From Bacillota bacterium (GTDB taxonomy: Bacteria > Bacillota > Clostridia > Peptostreptococcales > Anaerovoracaceae), in assembly GCA_016302545.1 (NCBI GenBank), contig JAEDNK010000101.1:1-5036 (forward strand): 5,036 nt of DNA, read 5' to 3'. The position numbers and the translations under genes are program-made. This document shows positions 1 to 5,036 of this stretch, piece after piece (the first letter of the stretch is position 1; every line of letters begins with the position of its first letter). Under the pieces are notes generated by a model. That model ran no database searches and was not told the origin of the DNA. It saw only the letters and a list, made by a program, of their open reading frames with translations.

Positions 1-1167
1 ATCGTCGGACTCTCTGGCCACGGAGCTTCCCACCACATTGACAACGCTGAGTATGCGAGCTCCCTTTCTCTTGGCCTCTCTTAAGGCTGCAAGAGTGTCA
101 AGGGTCTCTCCCGACTGGCTGATTGCAATAAACAGTGTGTTTTCGTCAACCAGCGGGTCACGATACCTGAACTCGGAGGCCACATCAACCTCCACAGGAA
201 TCTTGGCAAATTTTTCGATTATGGTTTTGCCCACAAGTCCGGCGTGATATGCCGTACCGCAGGCCACAATATATATCTTGGAAAACCGGTCCAGTTCCTC
301 TCTGTTGAGTGAAATGCCGTCCAGCTTTATCATTCCATTTTCATCAAGACGGCGGTTTATGGTCTCGCTTATGCCCTTAGGCTGCTCGAAGATTTCCTTT
401 AGCATAAAGTGCTCATAGCCTTCCTTTTCGGCAGCGTCCACATCCCAGGTCACATGGAAAACCTCACGCTTCACAGGGTTCCTGTTCTCGTCAAAAATCT
501 TCACGCTGTCAGGGGTCACCACCACCATCTCGCCGTTCTCTATAAGGTAGATTTCCTTTACATATTTAAGAAGCGCAGGAATATCCGAAGCAATGAAATT
601 GCTTCCTTTGCCAAGACCTGCAATCAGCGGTGCATCCTTTCTTACGGCTACCAGTTTATCCGGATCATCGGCCGAAATTGCCACTATTGCATAGGCACCC
701 CTCATACGGCCCATTGCCTTGTATACGGCATCCTCCAGACATTCGGATTCCTTCATATAAATGCCGATAAGGTGAGCGACCACCTCGGTATCGGTCTCGG
801 ATTTAAAATGCACTCCGTACCGGGATATGAGCTCTTCCTTAAGCTCCACATAGTTTTCTATGATTCCGTTGTGGACGATAGCCACCCTGCCGTCCTCACT
901 GGCATGGGGGTGAGCGTTGACATCAGACGGCGCACCGTGAGTGGCCCAGCGGGTATGTCCGATTCCCGTATGGCTGTAGAGGTTTTCTCCCGCAATGAGA
1001 TTTTCCAGGTTCTCAATGCCGCCCACATGCTTCTTTATATTTATCTTTCCGTCCATGAGCAGGGCGATTCCCGCCGAGTCATAGCCGCGATACTCTAATT
1101 TTTTCAGGCCGTCTATGATAATGTCTCTGGCATTATCCCTGCCTGTATATCCTACAATACCACACAT
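1..1167 (-). CDS. glmS: Glutamine--fructose-6-phosphate aminotransferase (isomerizing), C-terminus cut by window edge
   Basis: GlmS makes glucosamine-6-phosphate from fructose-6-phosphate and glutamine, the first committed step towards UDP-GlcNAc and peptidoglycan; it acts in the cytoplasm. The frame is open for 389 codons from ATG at 1165-1167 to the window edge. The protein begins MCGIVGYTG, so Cys2 is the N-terminal nucleophile of the class II glutaminase domain after Met removal. Other glutaminase motifs are GHTRWATHG (70-78), NAHPH (84-88), HNGIIEN (99-105) and SETDTE (123-128). The domain junction HFMLKEIFEQP lies at 253-263. The first SIS (sugar isomerase) domain follows, with ACGTAYHAG (302-310), ASEFRYR (330-336) and the phosphosugar-binding SQSGET (350-355). 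Family members are about 600 residues, so roughly 210-220 residues, including the second SIS domain, lie outside the window. A Shine-Dalgarno AGGAGA (1173-1178) sits 5 nt before the start. It is the last visible gene of the cdaA operon, 24 nt after glmM. The family call is essentially certain. Confidence 0.97.
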   Translation of the reverse strand, partial: MCGIVGYTGRDNARDIIIDGLKKLEYRGYDSAGIALLMDGKINIKKHVGGIENLENLIAGENLYSHTGIGHTRWATHGAPSDVNAHPHASEDGRVAIVHNGIIENYVELKEELISRYGVHFKSETDTEVVAHLIGIYMKESECLEDAVYKAMGRMRGAYAIVAISADDPDKLVAVRKDAPLIAGLGKGSNFIASDIPALLKYVKEIYLIENGEMVVVTPDSVKIFDENRNPVKREVFHVTWDVDAAEKEGYEHFMLKEIFEQPKGISETINRRLDENGMIKLDGISLNREELDRFSKIYIVACGTAYHAGLVGKTIIEKFAKIPVEVDVASEFRYRDPLVDENTLFIAISQSGETLDTLAALREAKRKGARILSVVNVVGSSVARESDD

Positions 1168-1191
1168 ATTATTCTCCTGCCTGTCATACTC

Positions 1192-2541
1192 CTATTTGAA
1201 TTTTCTTTCTATGAGAGCAGCAAGTTCTTCTGCCAGCTCCTTTATCTGCTCTGTGTCGCTGCCTTCAAGCATTACTCTTACAAGAGGCTCCGTGCCGGAA
1301 GGCCTTATGAGTACTCTGCCTGAGCCTGCCATCTTTTCCTCGGCAAGTCGGATTGCTTCAGCTACTTCCGGGTCCTTGGCGTAAGTCTTTTTATAGTCGT
1401 TATTTATCCTGGCGTTGACCAGAACCTGCGGATAAATAGTGATTTCATCAGCCAGCTCCGATGCCGGTTTTCCGCTTGCAAGGACGGCCTTTACGAACTG
1501 AAGGGATGAGAGGATTCCGTCACCGGTGGTGGTGTATTCCAGGAAAATTATATGTCCCGACTGTTCGCCGCCGATTACGCAGCCTGTCTCCAGCATTTTT
1601 TCCAGCACATATCTATCCCCTACTCCTGTCACATCCACGGATATACCCTCCGCTTCCATCGCCTTGTGAAAGCCTATGTTGCTCATAACGGTGGCGGTCA
1701 CCTTGTCGTCGTCAAGTCTGCCCTCAGACTTAAGCATCTTTGCACAGATAGCGATGGTCTTGTCTCCGTCCAGCACTCTGCCCCTTTCATCGGAAACTAT
1801 GAGTCTGTCGGCGTCGCCATCAAAGGCGAGACCTATGAAGGCACCTTCCTTAACCACCAGTTCCTGAAGATTTTCGGGATGGGTGGATCCACATCCGTCA
1901 TTGATGTTTACGCCGTTTGGGCTGTCGCCGATGGTGACGACCTCAGCTCCCAGTCTCTCATATACACGACGGGCAACCTGATAGGATGCTCCGTTGGCGC
2001 AGTCCAGCACAACTTTCTTTCCGTCAAGGCGATAGTCGGCAGTCTGAATCAGGTGCTCAGCGTAGAGCTCTGATGCACTTTCTTCGGCCTCCAGGCACTT
2101 GCCTATGAGGTCTCCGGTAATGTGGCTGTTGACATCTATGCTGCTTATTATTATGTCCTCAATTTTTTCCTCGATAAGGTCGTCAAGTTTGAAGCCCTCC
2201 GAGTTGAAAAACTTTATTCCGTTGTATTCAAAGGTGTTGTGAGAGGCGCTGATTACTATTCCTGCATCGGCTTCATAGTATCTCGTCAGATAAGCCACCG
2301 CAGGAGTAGGAATAACTCCCACCTTGATTACGTTTCCCCCTACAGCCAGAATTCCCGCTGTCAAAGCGTTTTCAAGCATATCTCCGGACACTCTGGTGTC
2401 CTTTCCTATAATAATCGTAGGTCTTTTGTTTTCTCTGCTTAGGACGAAGGTTCCCGCCTTTCCCAGATTAAATGCCAGCTCCGGCGTCAGCTCCCTGTTG
2501 GCAACTCCTCTCACTCCATCGGTTCCGAAAAGTCTTCCCAT
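1192..2541 (-). CDS. glmM: Phosphoglucosamine mutase GlmM
   Basis: GlmM interconverts glucosamine-6-phosphate and glucosamine-1-phosphate, the step after GlmS in UDP-GlcNAc synthesis. The 449-residue protein has the usual family length and all four alpha-phosphohexomutase domains. It opens with MGRLFGTDGVRG, typical of GlmM. The phosphoserine loop VISASHN (96-102) carries the catalytic Ser100. The magnesium loop is DGDADR (241-246), the sugar-specificity motif GEQSGH is at 325-330, and the phosphate-binding loop RPSGTEPLVRVM is at 413-424. CGSTHPENL (217-225) is another conserved GlmM stretch. The residue after SASHN is Thr103, where the common form is Pro. The start is ATG at 2539-2541 with Shine-Dalgarno TGAGGT (2548-2553) 6 nt upstream; the stop is TAG. 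It begins 17 nt after cdaR and ends 24 nt before glmS. In Bacillus, Listeria and related bacteria GlmM is also reported to bind CdaA and lower its activity; the shared operon fits that, but it is not shown by this sequence. Confidence 0.97.
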   Translation of the reverse strand: MGRLFGTDGVRGVANRELTPELAFNLGKAGTFVLSRENKRPTIIIGKDTRVSGDMLENALTAGILAVGGNVIKVGVIPTPAVAYLTRYYEADAGIVISASHNTFEYNGIKFFNSEGFKLDDLIEEKIEDIIISSIDVNSHITGDLIGKCLEAEESASELYAEHLIQTADYRLDGKKVVLDCANGASYQVARRVYERLGAEVVTIGDSPNGVNINDGCGSTHPENLQELVVKEGAFIGLAFDGDADRLIVSDERGRVLDGDKTIAICAKMLKSEGRLDDDKVTATVMSNIGFHKAMEAEGISVDVTGVGDRYVLEKMLETGCVIGGEQSGHIIFLEYTTTGDGILSSLQFVKAVLASGKPASELADEITIYPQVLVNARINNDYKKTYAKDPEVAEAIRLAEEKMAGSGRVLIRPSGTEPLVRVMLEGSDTEQIKELAEELAALIERKFK

Positions 2542-2558
2542 TGTCTTACCTCAATTCC

Positions 2559-3749
2559 TTACTCAATGATAACTTTTATCTCACTAGGATTGTATTCAAT
2601 TTCAATCCCTTTATTCTCGCAAACGCACTTCAGTGCCACAGTGTGAACACCTTTTTCCAGGCCGCTCACATCAGCAAGAAACTGAAAATCCGACTCTGTC
2701 ATCTGCTCAATTACCTCGACATTTCCCGAAACGCTCACTTTTACCGTAATATTATCAACTGTAGGAATAGTGTCCTCGTCCACTCCCTCCAGCACTATGT
2801 CGTTTTCAGAAAAAGTAAAATCTCTTGTGGCTGCTCCTGCTACAGAAACAATTACCTGCAGATTCTGAGAATCCGTTGCGACTTCAATTCCCTCAGGCAA
2901 TATAGGCTTGATGTCTATTATGGTATCCTCAAATATATCCGATACGTCCACCGGCTCACAGCTGATGGAGCCTATCTGGGAAAGAGCCTCGTCCGTACCT
3001 TTTATGGTTATGGTCTTAGGTACGGAAATATTTCTGGTTATATAGGCGTTGCTGTTTCCCGTCACGTGAACGTTGAGAGTTACAGTTTTTTTGTTATGCA
3101 TGATAGTGGTAACGGAAACATTGTCGTATTCCAGCCTTACGTTTTCCACCTTTTCGCCCTTGCTGTCTACGGGCACCAGCTCAATACTCAGGGATTTCAT
3201 GGCATTTCCCACCTTGGTGGCGTCAACTGCCGCCACCAGCCTGTCTACACGGTCCACGATGGTTTTCGCTCCCCTTATTCTGACGCTGTCTCTGCTTACC
3301 TGAACGATGTAAGGCTCGCTATCATCATTATCCTGATTGATAATGGAAACCTCTATGGGCTTATATGCCTCCGCCAGCTTGTCTACAAACACCGTCACCT
3401 TAGGCACGCTGATACTCTTTATATCTACGTTGTCAGGTTTTTCCACTAAAATTTTGACGGTATTTTCCCCCTCTTTTAGTCCCTCCAGGTCTACCGTTGC
3501 CTTAAAGTCCTTGGCTTTTACCTTGTTTTTAAGACTGCGCTGACCGCTGTAGGATACGTTCACCGTTTCCGTAGGCGTTTCAAGGACCACAAGCCCCGCT
3601 TCTTCAAGGGTTTCTGCGTTTATATAGTTTACGGGAATATTTCTGATGGTGCCTCCGTAGGAGGAGCTGTCGTCTCCCAGTACATATGCCCAAAGACATA
3701 TAGCCGCAATGAGGGCGAATACGAAGTTTATCTTGTTATTTTTCAGCAT
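2559..3749 (-). CDS. cdaR: CdaA regulatory protein CdaR, YbbR-repeat membrane protein
   Basis: CdaR (YbbR) is the membrane-anchored partner that modulates the diadenylate cyclase CdaA. The 396-residue protein has a short basic N-terminus (MLKNNKIN) and one hydrophobic segment (about 9-25, ending LWAYVLGD), which should act as an uncleaved signal anchor leaving the rest outside the cell. I read about four tandem YbbR-type beta repeats at roughly 36-122, 130-214, 222-304 and 310-395. The first and last are clearest, with the shared pattern DF.A.VDL.GL..G.NTV followed by a VPKVTV- or PSEIKV-like closing strand (81-98 and 115-120; 354-371 and 388-393). Bacillus subtilis YbbR is longer. The start at 3747-3749 overlaps the last 14 nt of cdaA and has a strong AGGGGGT site (3756-3762) inside the cdaA coding end, suggesting coupled translation. 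A CxC pair (Cys375, Cys377) lies in the last repeat. Sequence between YbbR proteins is poorly conserved, so the call rests on architecture plus its place between cdaA and glmM. Confidence 0.93.
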   Translation of the reverse strand: MLKNNKINFVFALIAAICLWAYVLGDDSSSYGGTIRNIPVNYINAETLEEAGLVVLETPTETVNVSYSGQRSLKNKVKAKDFKATVDLEGLKEGENTVKILVEKPDNVDIKSISVPKVTVFVDKLAEAYKPIEVSIINQDNDDSEPYIVQVSRDSVRIRGAKTIVDRVDRLVAAVDATKVGNAMKSLSIELVPVDSKGEKVENVRLEYDNVSVTTIMHNKKTVTLNVHVTGNSNAYITRNISVPKTITIKGTDEALSQIGSISCEPVDVSDIFEDTIIDIKPILPEGIEVATDSQNLQVIVSVAGAATRDFTFSENDIVLEGVDEDTIPTVDNITVKVSVSGNVEVIEQMTESDFQFLADVSGLEKGVHTVALKCVCENKGIEIEYNPSEIKVIIE

Positions 3750-4587
3750 CTTTTACCCCCTGCTTTACGCTCCTGAGAGCCGATGAAATTCTCTCTCCCA
3801 ATTTTCTTCCTGACTCCTCCAGATATAGATTAAGTAAGGTTTTTTCTATCTTCTTCACATCGAGAAATCTGGTAAGCTTGCCGTTCTGAGCCAGAGAGAT
3901 AATGCCCGTCTCCTCGGACACGATAATAACCAGAGCGTCGGAATTTTCCGTAATGCCGATTCCCGCTCTGTGCCTCGTGCCAAGCTCCTTGTTAAGGTTT
4001 TTATTTTGAGTCAGAGGCAGCACACAGCCTGCAGCATGGAGTCTGTCGCCTCTGATAATGAGCGCTCCGTCGTGGAGGGGCGCTCCTTCGTAAAAGATAT
4101 TTCCCAGCATCTGCGCGGAGATAGCCGCATCGATGACCGTACCTGTTTCAGCTATATCGTTGAGAGAAATCTCCCTCTCTATTACTATAAGGGCTCCCGT
4201 ATGAGACGCCGACATGCTGTCAACCGCCTCTACAAGCTGCCCCACCATGTATTTTGCTTCTTCCTTGTCAACCTCACTGAGCACATTGCTGAATTTGCTC
4301 CTGCCCAGATATTCAAGTCCCCTTCTAAGCTCGGGCTGGAAAATTACCACAACGGCGATAAGCCCCACCGTCATCACACCGGAAAGTATCCAGTGCAGTG
4401 TATAAAGCTGTAAAACCTTAGAAAGCAAGGTTGCAACCACGAGCAAAAGAATACCCTTTGCCAGCTGCTCCGCTCTGGTTTCTCTTATAAAATCCAGTAC
4501 CTTATAGATGATGATGGTCACTATCAGAATATCCAGTATATCGGTAAAGCTGATGCCCGAAACCACATTTCGCAAAAAAAGTTCCAT
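3736..4587 (-). CDS. cdaA: Diadenylate cyclase CdaA (c-di-AMP synthase)
   Basis: CdaA joins two ATP molecules into cyclic di-AMP at the inner face of the membrane. From the ATG at 4585-4587 the protein has 283 residues, close to the usual 270-285. Three membrane helices are visible (about 13-34, 45-62 and 64-83), followed by the conserved FQPELRRGLEYLG linker (83-95) and the DAC (DisA_N) catalytic domain. This contains GALIVIER (131-138), the DGA motif within APLHDGALI (Asp173-Gly174-Ala175) and the nucleotide-binding GTRHRAG (203-209). All the expected catalytic motifs are intact. The tail (about 259-283) is a charged, probably helical extension. A TTG at 4594-4596 would add three residues, but the Shine-Dalgarno GGGAG (4598-4602) would then be only 1 nt away; it is 10 nt from the ATG, which I prefer. 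The gene is first in the operon behind its own promoter and overlaps cdaR by 14 nt. The family call is near certain. Confidence 0.96.
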   Translation of the reverse strand: MELFLRNVVSGISFTDILDILIVTIIIYKVLDFIRETRAEQLAKGILLLVVATLLSKVLQLYTLHWILSGVMTVGLIAVVVIFQPELRRGLEYLGRSKFSNVLSEVDKEEAKYMVGQLVEAVDSMSASHTGALIVIEREISLNDIAETGTVIDAAISAQMLGNIFYEGAPLHDGALIIRGDRLHAAGCVLPLTQNKNLNKELGTRHRAGIGITENSDALVIIVSEETGIISLAQNGKLTRFLDVKKIEKTLLNLYLEESGRKLGERISSALRSVKQGVKDAEK

Positions 4588-4597
4588 AAATCTCAAT

Positions 4598-4602
4598 CTC
4601 CC
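4598..4602 (-). promoter_or_regulatory. Shine-Dalgarno site deciding the cdaA start
   Basis: GGGAG on the minus strand lies 10 nt before the ATG at 4585-4587 and 1 nt before an in-frame TTG at 4594-4596. The spacing rules out efficient use of the TTG and is long but workable for the ATG. A second, weaker GAG lies between the two, about 5 nt before the ATG. Confidence 0.6.
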
Positions 4603-4618
4603 ATAATTAGTCGATTAT

Positions 4619-4647
4619 ATTGTACTTGAAAAATGTGTGTTTTTCAA
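4619..4647 (-). promoter_or_regulatory. Sigma-A-type promoter of the cdaA-cdaR-glmM-glmS operon
   Basis: On the minus strand there is a -35 box TTGAAA (4642-4647) and a -10 box TACAAT (4619-4624) separated by exactly 17 bp, each one mismatch from the consensus TTGACA and TATAAT. The predicted start of transcription is near 4611-4612, giving a short leader of about 25 nt before the cdaA ATG that holds little besides the Shine-Dalgarno site. A perfect TATAAT overlaps at 4614-4619, but it sits 22 bp from the -35 box and has no better partner at 17-18 bp. It may help melting or serve as an alternative. This is inferred from sequence only; no start site is known. Confidence 0.7.
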
Positions 4648-4648
4648 G
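4625..4648. repeat. Perfect 9-bp inverted repeat inside the cdaA promoter (candidate operator)
   Basis: The arms CTTGAAAAA (4625-4633) and TTTTTCAAG (4640-4648) are perfect inverted complements separated by a 6-bp TGTGTG spacer. One arm covers the -35 box of the cdaA promoter and the other directly abuts the -10 box, so the element occupies the whole promoter spacer. The stem is AT-rich (two G-C pairs per arm) and neither side is followed by a T-run, which argues against a rho-independent terminator for the permease gene upstream. A dimeric transcription factor site is the more natural reading, but no regulator can be named. Chance symmetry in an AT-rich promoter is possible, though nine perfect pairs make it less likely. 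Confidence 0.6.
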
Positions 4649-4674
4649 GGGCTAGTGTGATTTTTATACAGCTT

Positions 4675-5036
4675 CTATTCCGCAGCCACAACCTTGTAGT
4701 AAGCTCTTGAGGTTATCATATATGAGACCACATAGAACAGAGCAAAGGCAATAAATGCACCCACAGTTATAATCGCAAGAAGCAGTGTGTCGCTTATCAT
4801 GAACACTCTGAGCATAAGAGCTATTATCGGGAATGCAAATGCCATATGCACCCCCGCCCCCAGAAGAGGGATAAAGAACACCGTCAAAACCTGCGAGTTA
4901 ATAGTCTTCTTTACTTCACCAAGGCTCATGCCGACTTTCTGCATAATATCAAACCTTTCCTTGTCGTCGTACCCTTCGATAACCTGTTTGTAGTACATGA
5001 TTATCACAGCGGCCCCCATGAACAGAAGACTGAGAA
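4675..5036 (-). CDS. FtsX-like ABC transporter permease, BceB type; C-terminal end only
   Basis: This is the last 119 complete codons of a gene that continues beyond the right edge of the window; the stop is TAG at 4675-4677. The in-frame ATG at 5017-5019 is internal to the open frame, which runs on to the edge, so it is not taken as the start. The fragment shows the last part of an FtsX/MacB-type permease domain. It has a membrane helix entering from the edge (LSLLFMGAAVIIMYY), then the cytoplasmic stretch GYDDKERFDIMQKVGMS followed by LGEVKKTINSQ, then two long hydrophobic helices (about 4835-4890 and 4708-4780), and a short polar tail. The cytoplasmic stretch is strongly reminiscent of BceB-type permeases of Firmicutes, which work with a BceA-like ATPase in sensing or resisting cell-wall-active peptides. 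That role is inferred from the family; the diagnostic large extracellular loop and the ATPase gene are outside the window. It ends 87 nt before the cdaA ATG on the same strand, with no clear terminator between. Confidence 0.78.
   Translation of the reverse strand, partial: LSLLFMGAAVIIMYYKQVIEGYDDKERFDIMQKVGMSLGEVKKTINSQVLTVFFIPLLGAGVHMAFAFPIIALMLRVFMISDTLLLAIITVGAFIAFALFYVVSYMITSRAYYKVVAAE

Noticed and set aside
409..1098. A 229-codon open frame on the plus strand opposite glmS
   Set aside because: It is fully antisense to the GlmS glutaminase domain, whose motifs are unmistakable. The product is an unfamiliar His/Tyr-rich sequence with no domain signs.
1552..2073. A 173-codon open frame on the plus strand opposite glmM
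   Set aside because: It is antisense to the conserved core of glmM, including the metal-binding loop, and has no family resemblance or ribosome site that I can see.
2472..3449. A 325-codon open frame on the plus strand opposite cdaR and the start of glmM
   Set aside because: It lies wholly antisense to two well-supported genes, its product is low in recognisable motifs and rich in His, Tyr, Arg and Cys as expected of a complementary-strand shadow, and I see no ribosome site at its start. It is long, but an antisense frame can stay open by codon bias.
3970..4413. A 147-codon open frame on the plus strand opposite cdaA
   Set aside because: It is antisense to the DAC catalytic domain of CdaA and shows no domain features of its own.
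4625..4648. The inverted repeat as a rho-independent terminator of the permease gene
   Set aside because: The stem has only two G-C pairs per arm and no T-run follows on either strand; it also coincides exactly with promoter elements, so an operator is the better reading.
1..5036. CRISPR arrays, tRNA or rRNA genes, insertion sequences, phage or defence genes
   Set aside because: No direct-repeat array, cloverleaf sequence, transposase motif or inverted terminal repeats were seen. Almost every base is accounted for by the conserved operon and the permease tail.

Overview
All real genes in this window lie on the minus strand and read from high to low coordinates. The order of transcription is: tail of an FtsX-family ABC permease (BceB type), then cdaA, cdaR (ybbR), glmM, and the first two thirds of glmS, which runs off the left edge. 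The cdaA-cdaR-glmM-glmS order is the classic conserved Firmicutes cluster. Together with the BceB-type permease, the purine-rich Shine-Dalgarno sites and the AT-rich promoter, it points to a low-to-moderate GC Gram-positive, most likely a member of the Clostridia. The genus cannot be fixed from this window.

Layout: 4675-5036 is the C-terminal part of the permease. 4588-4674 is the only real intergenic gap. It holds a good sigma-A-type promoter (TTGAAA, 17 bp, TACAAT) pointing into cdaA, with a perfect 9-bp inverted repeat filling the promoter spacer. From there cdaA (3736-4587) overlaps cdaR (2559-3749) by 14 nt, glmM (1192-2541) follows after 17 nt, and glmS (1-1167, incomplete) after 24 nt. 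Each gene has its own Shine-Dalgarno sequence. The spacing indicates a single operon.

How the genes work together: CdaA is the membrane-bound diadenylate cyclase that makes c-di-AMP, the messenger controlling potassium and osmolyte uptake and cell-wall homeostasis. CdaR is its membrane-anchored extracytoplasmic regulator. GlmM and GlmS make the amino-sugar precursors of peptidoglycan: GlmS makes glucosamine-6-phosphate and GlmM converts it to glucosamine-1-phosphate. In studied Firmicutes GlmM also binds and inhibits CdaA, so the operon couples the second messenger to wall-precursor supply.

This is a conserved housekeeping region, and I do not see a novel system in it. The points most worth a second look are the palindrome embedded in the cdaA promoter and the lack of room for a glmS ribozyme between glmM and glmS. 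Smaller points are the cdaA start-codon choice and a Pro-to-Thr change beside the catalytic serine of GlmM. The plus strand carries several long open frames (up to 325 codons), all judged to be antisense shadows of these genes.
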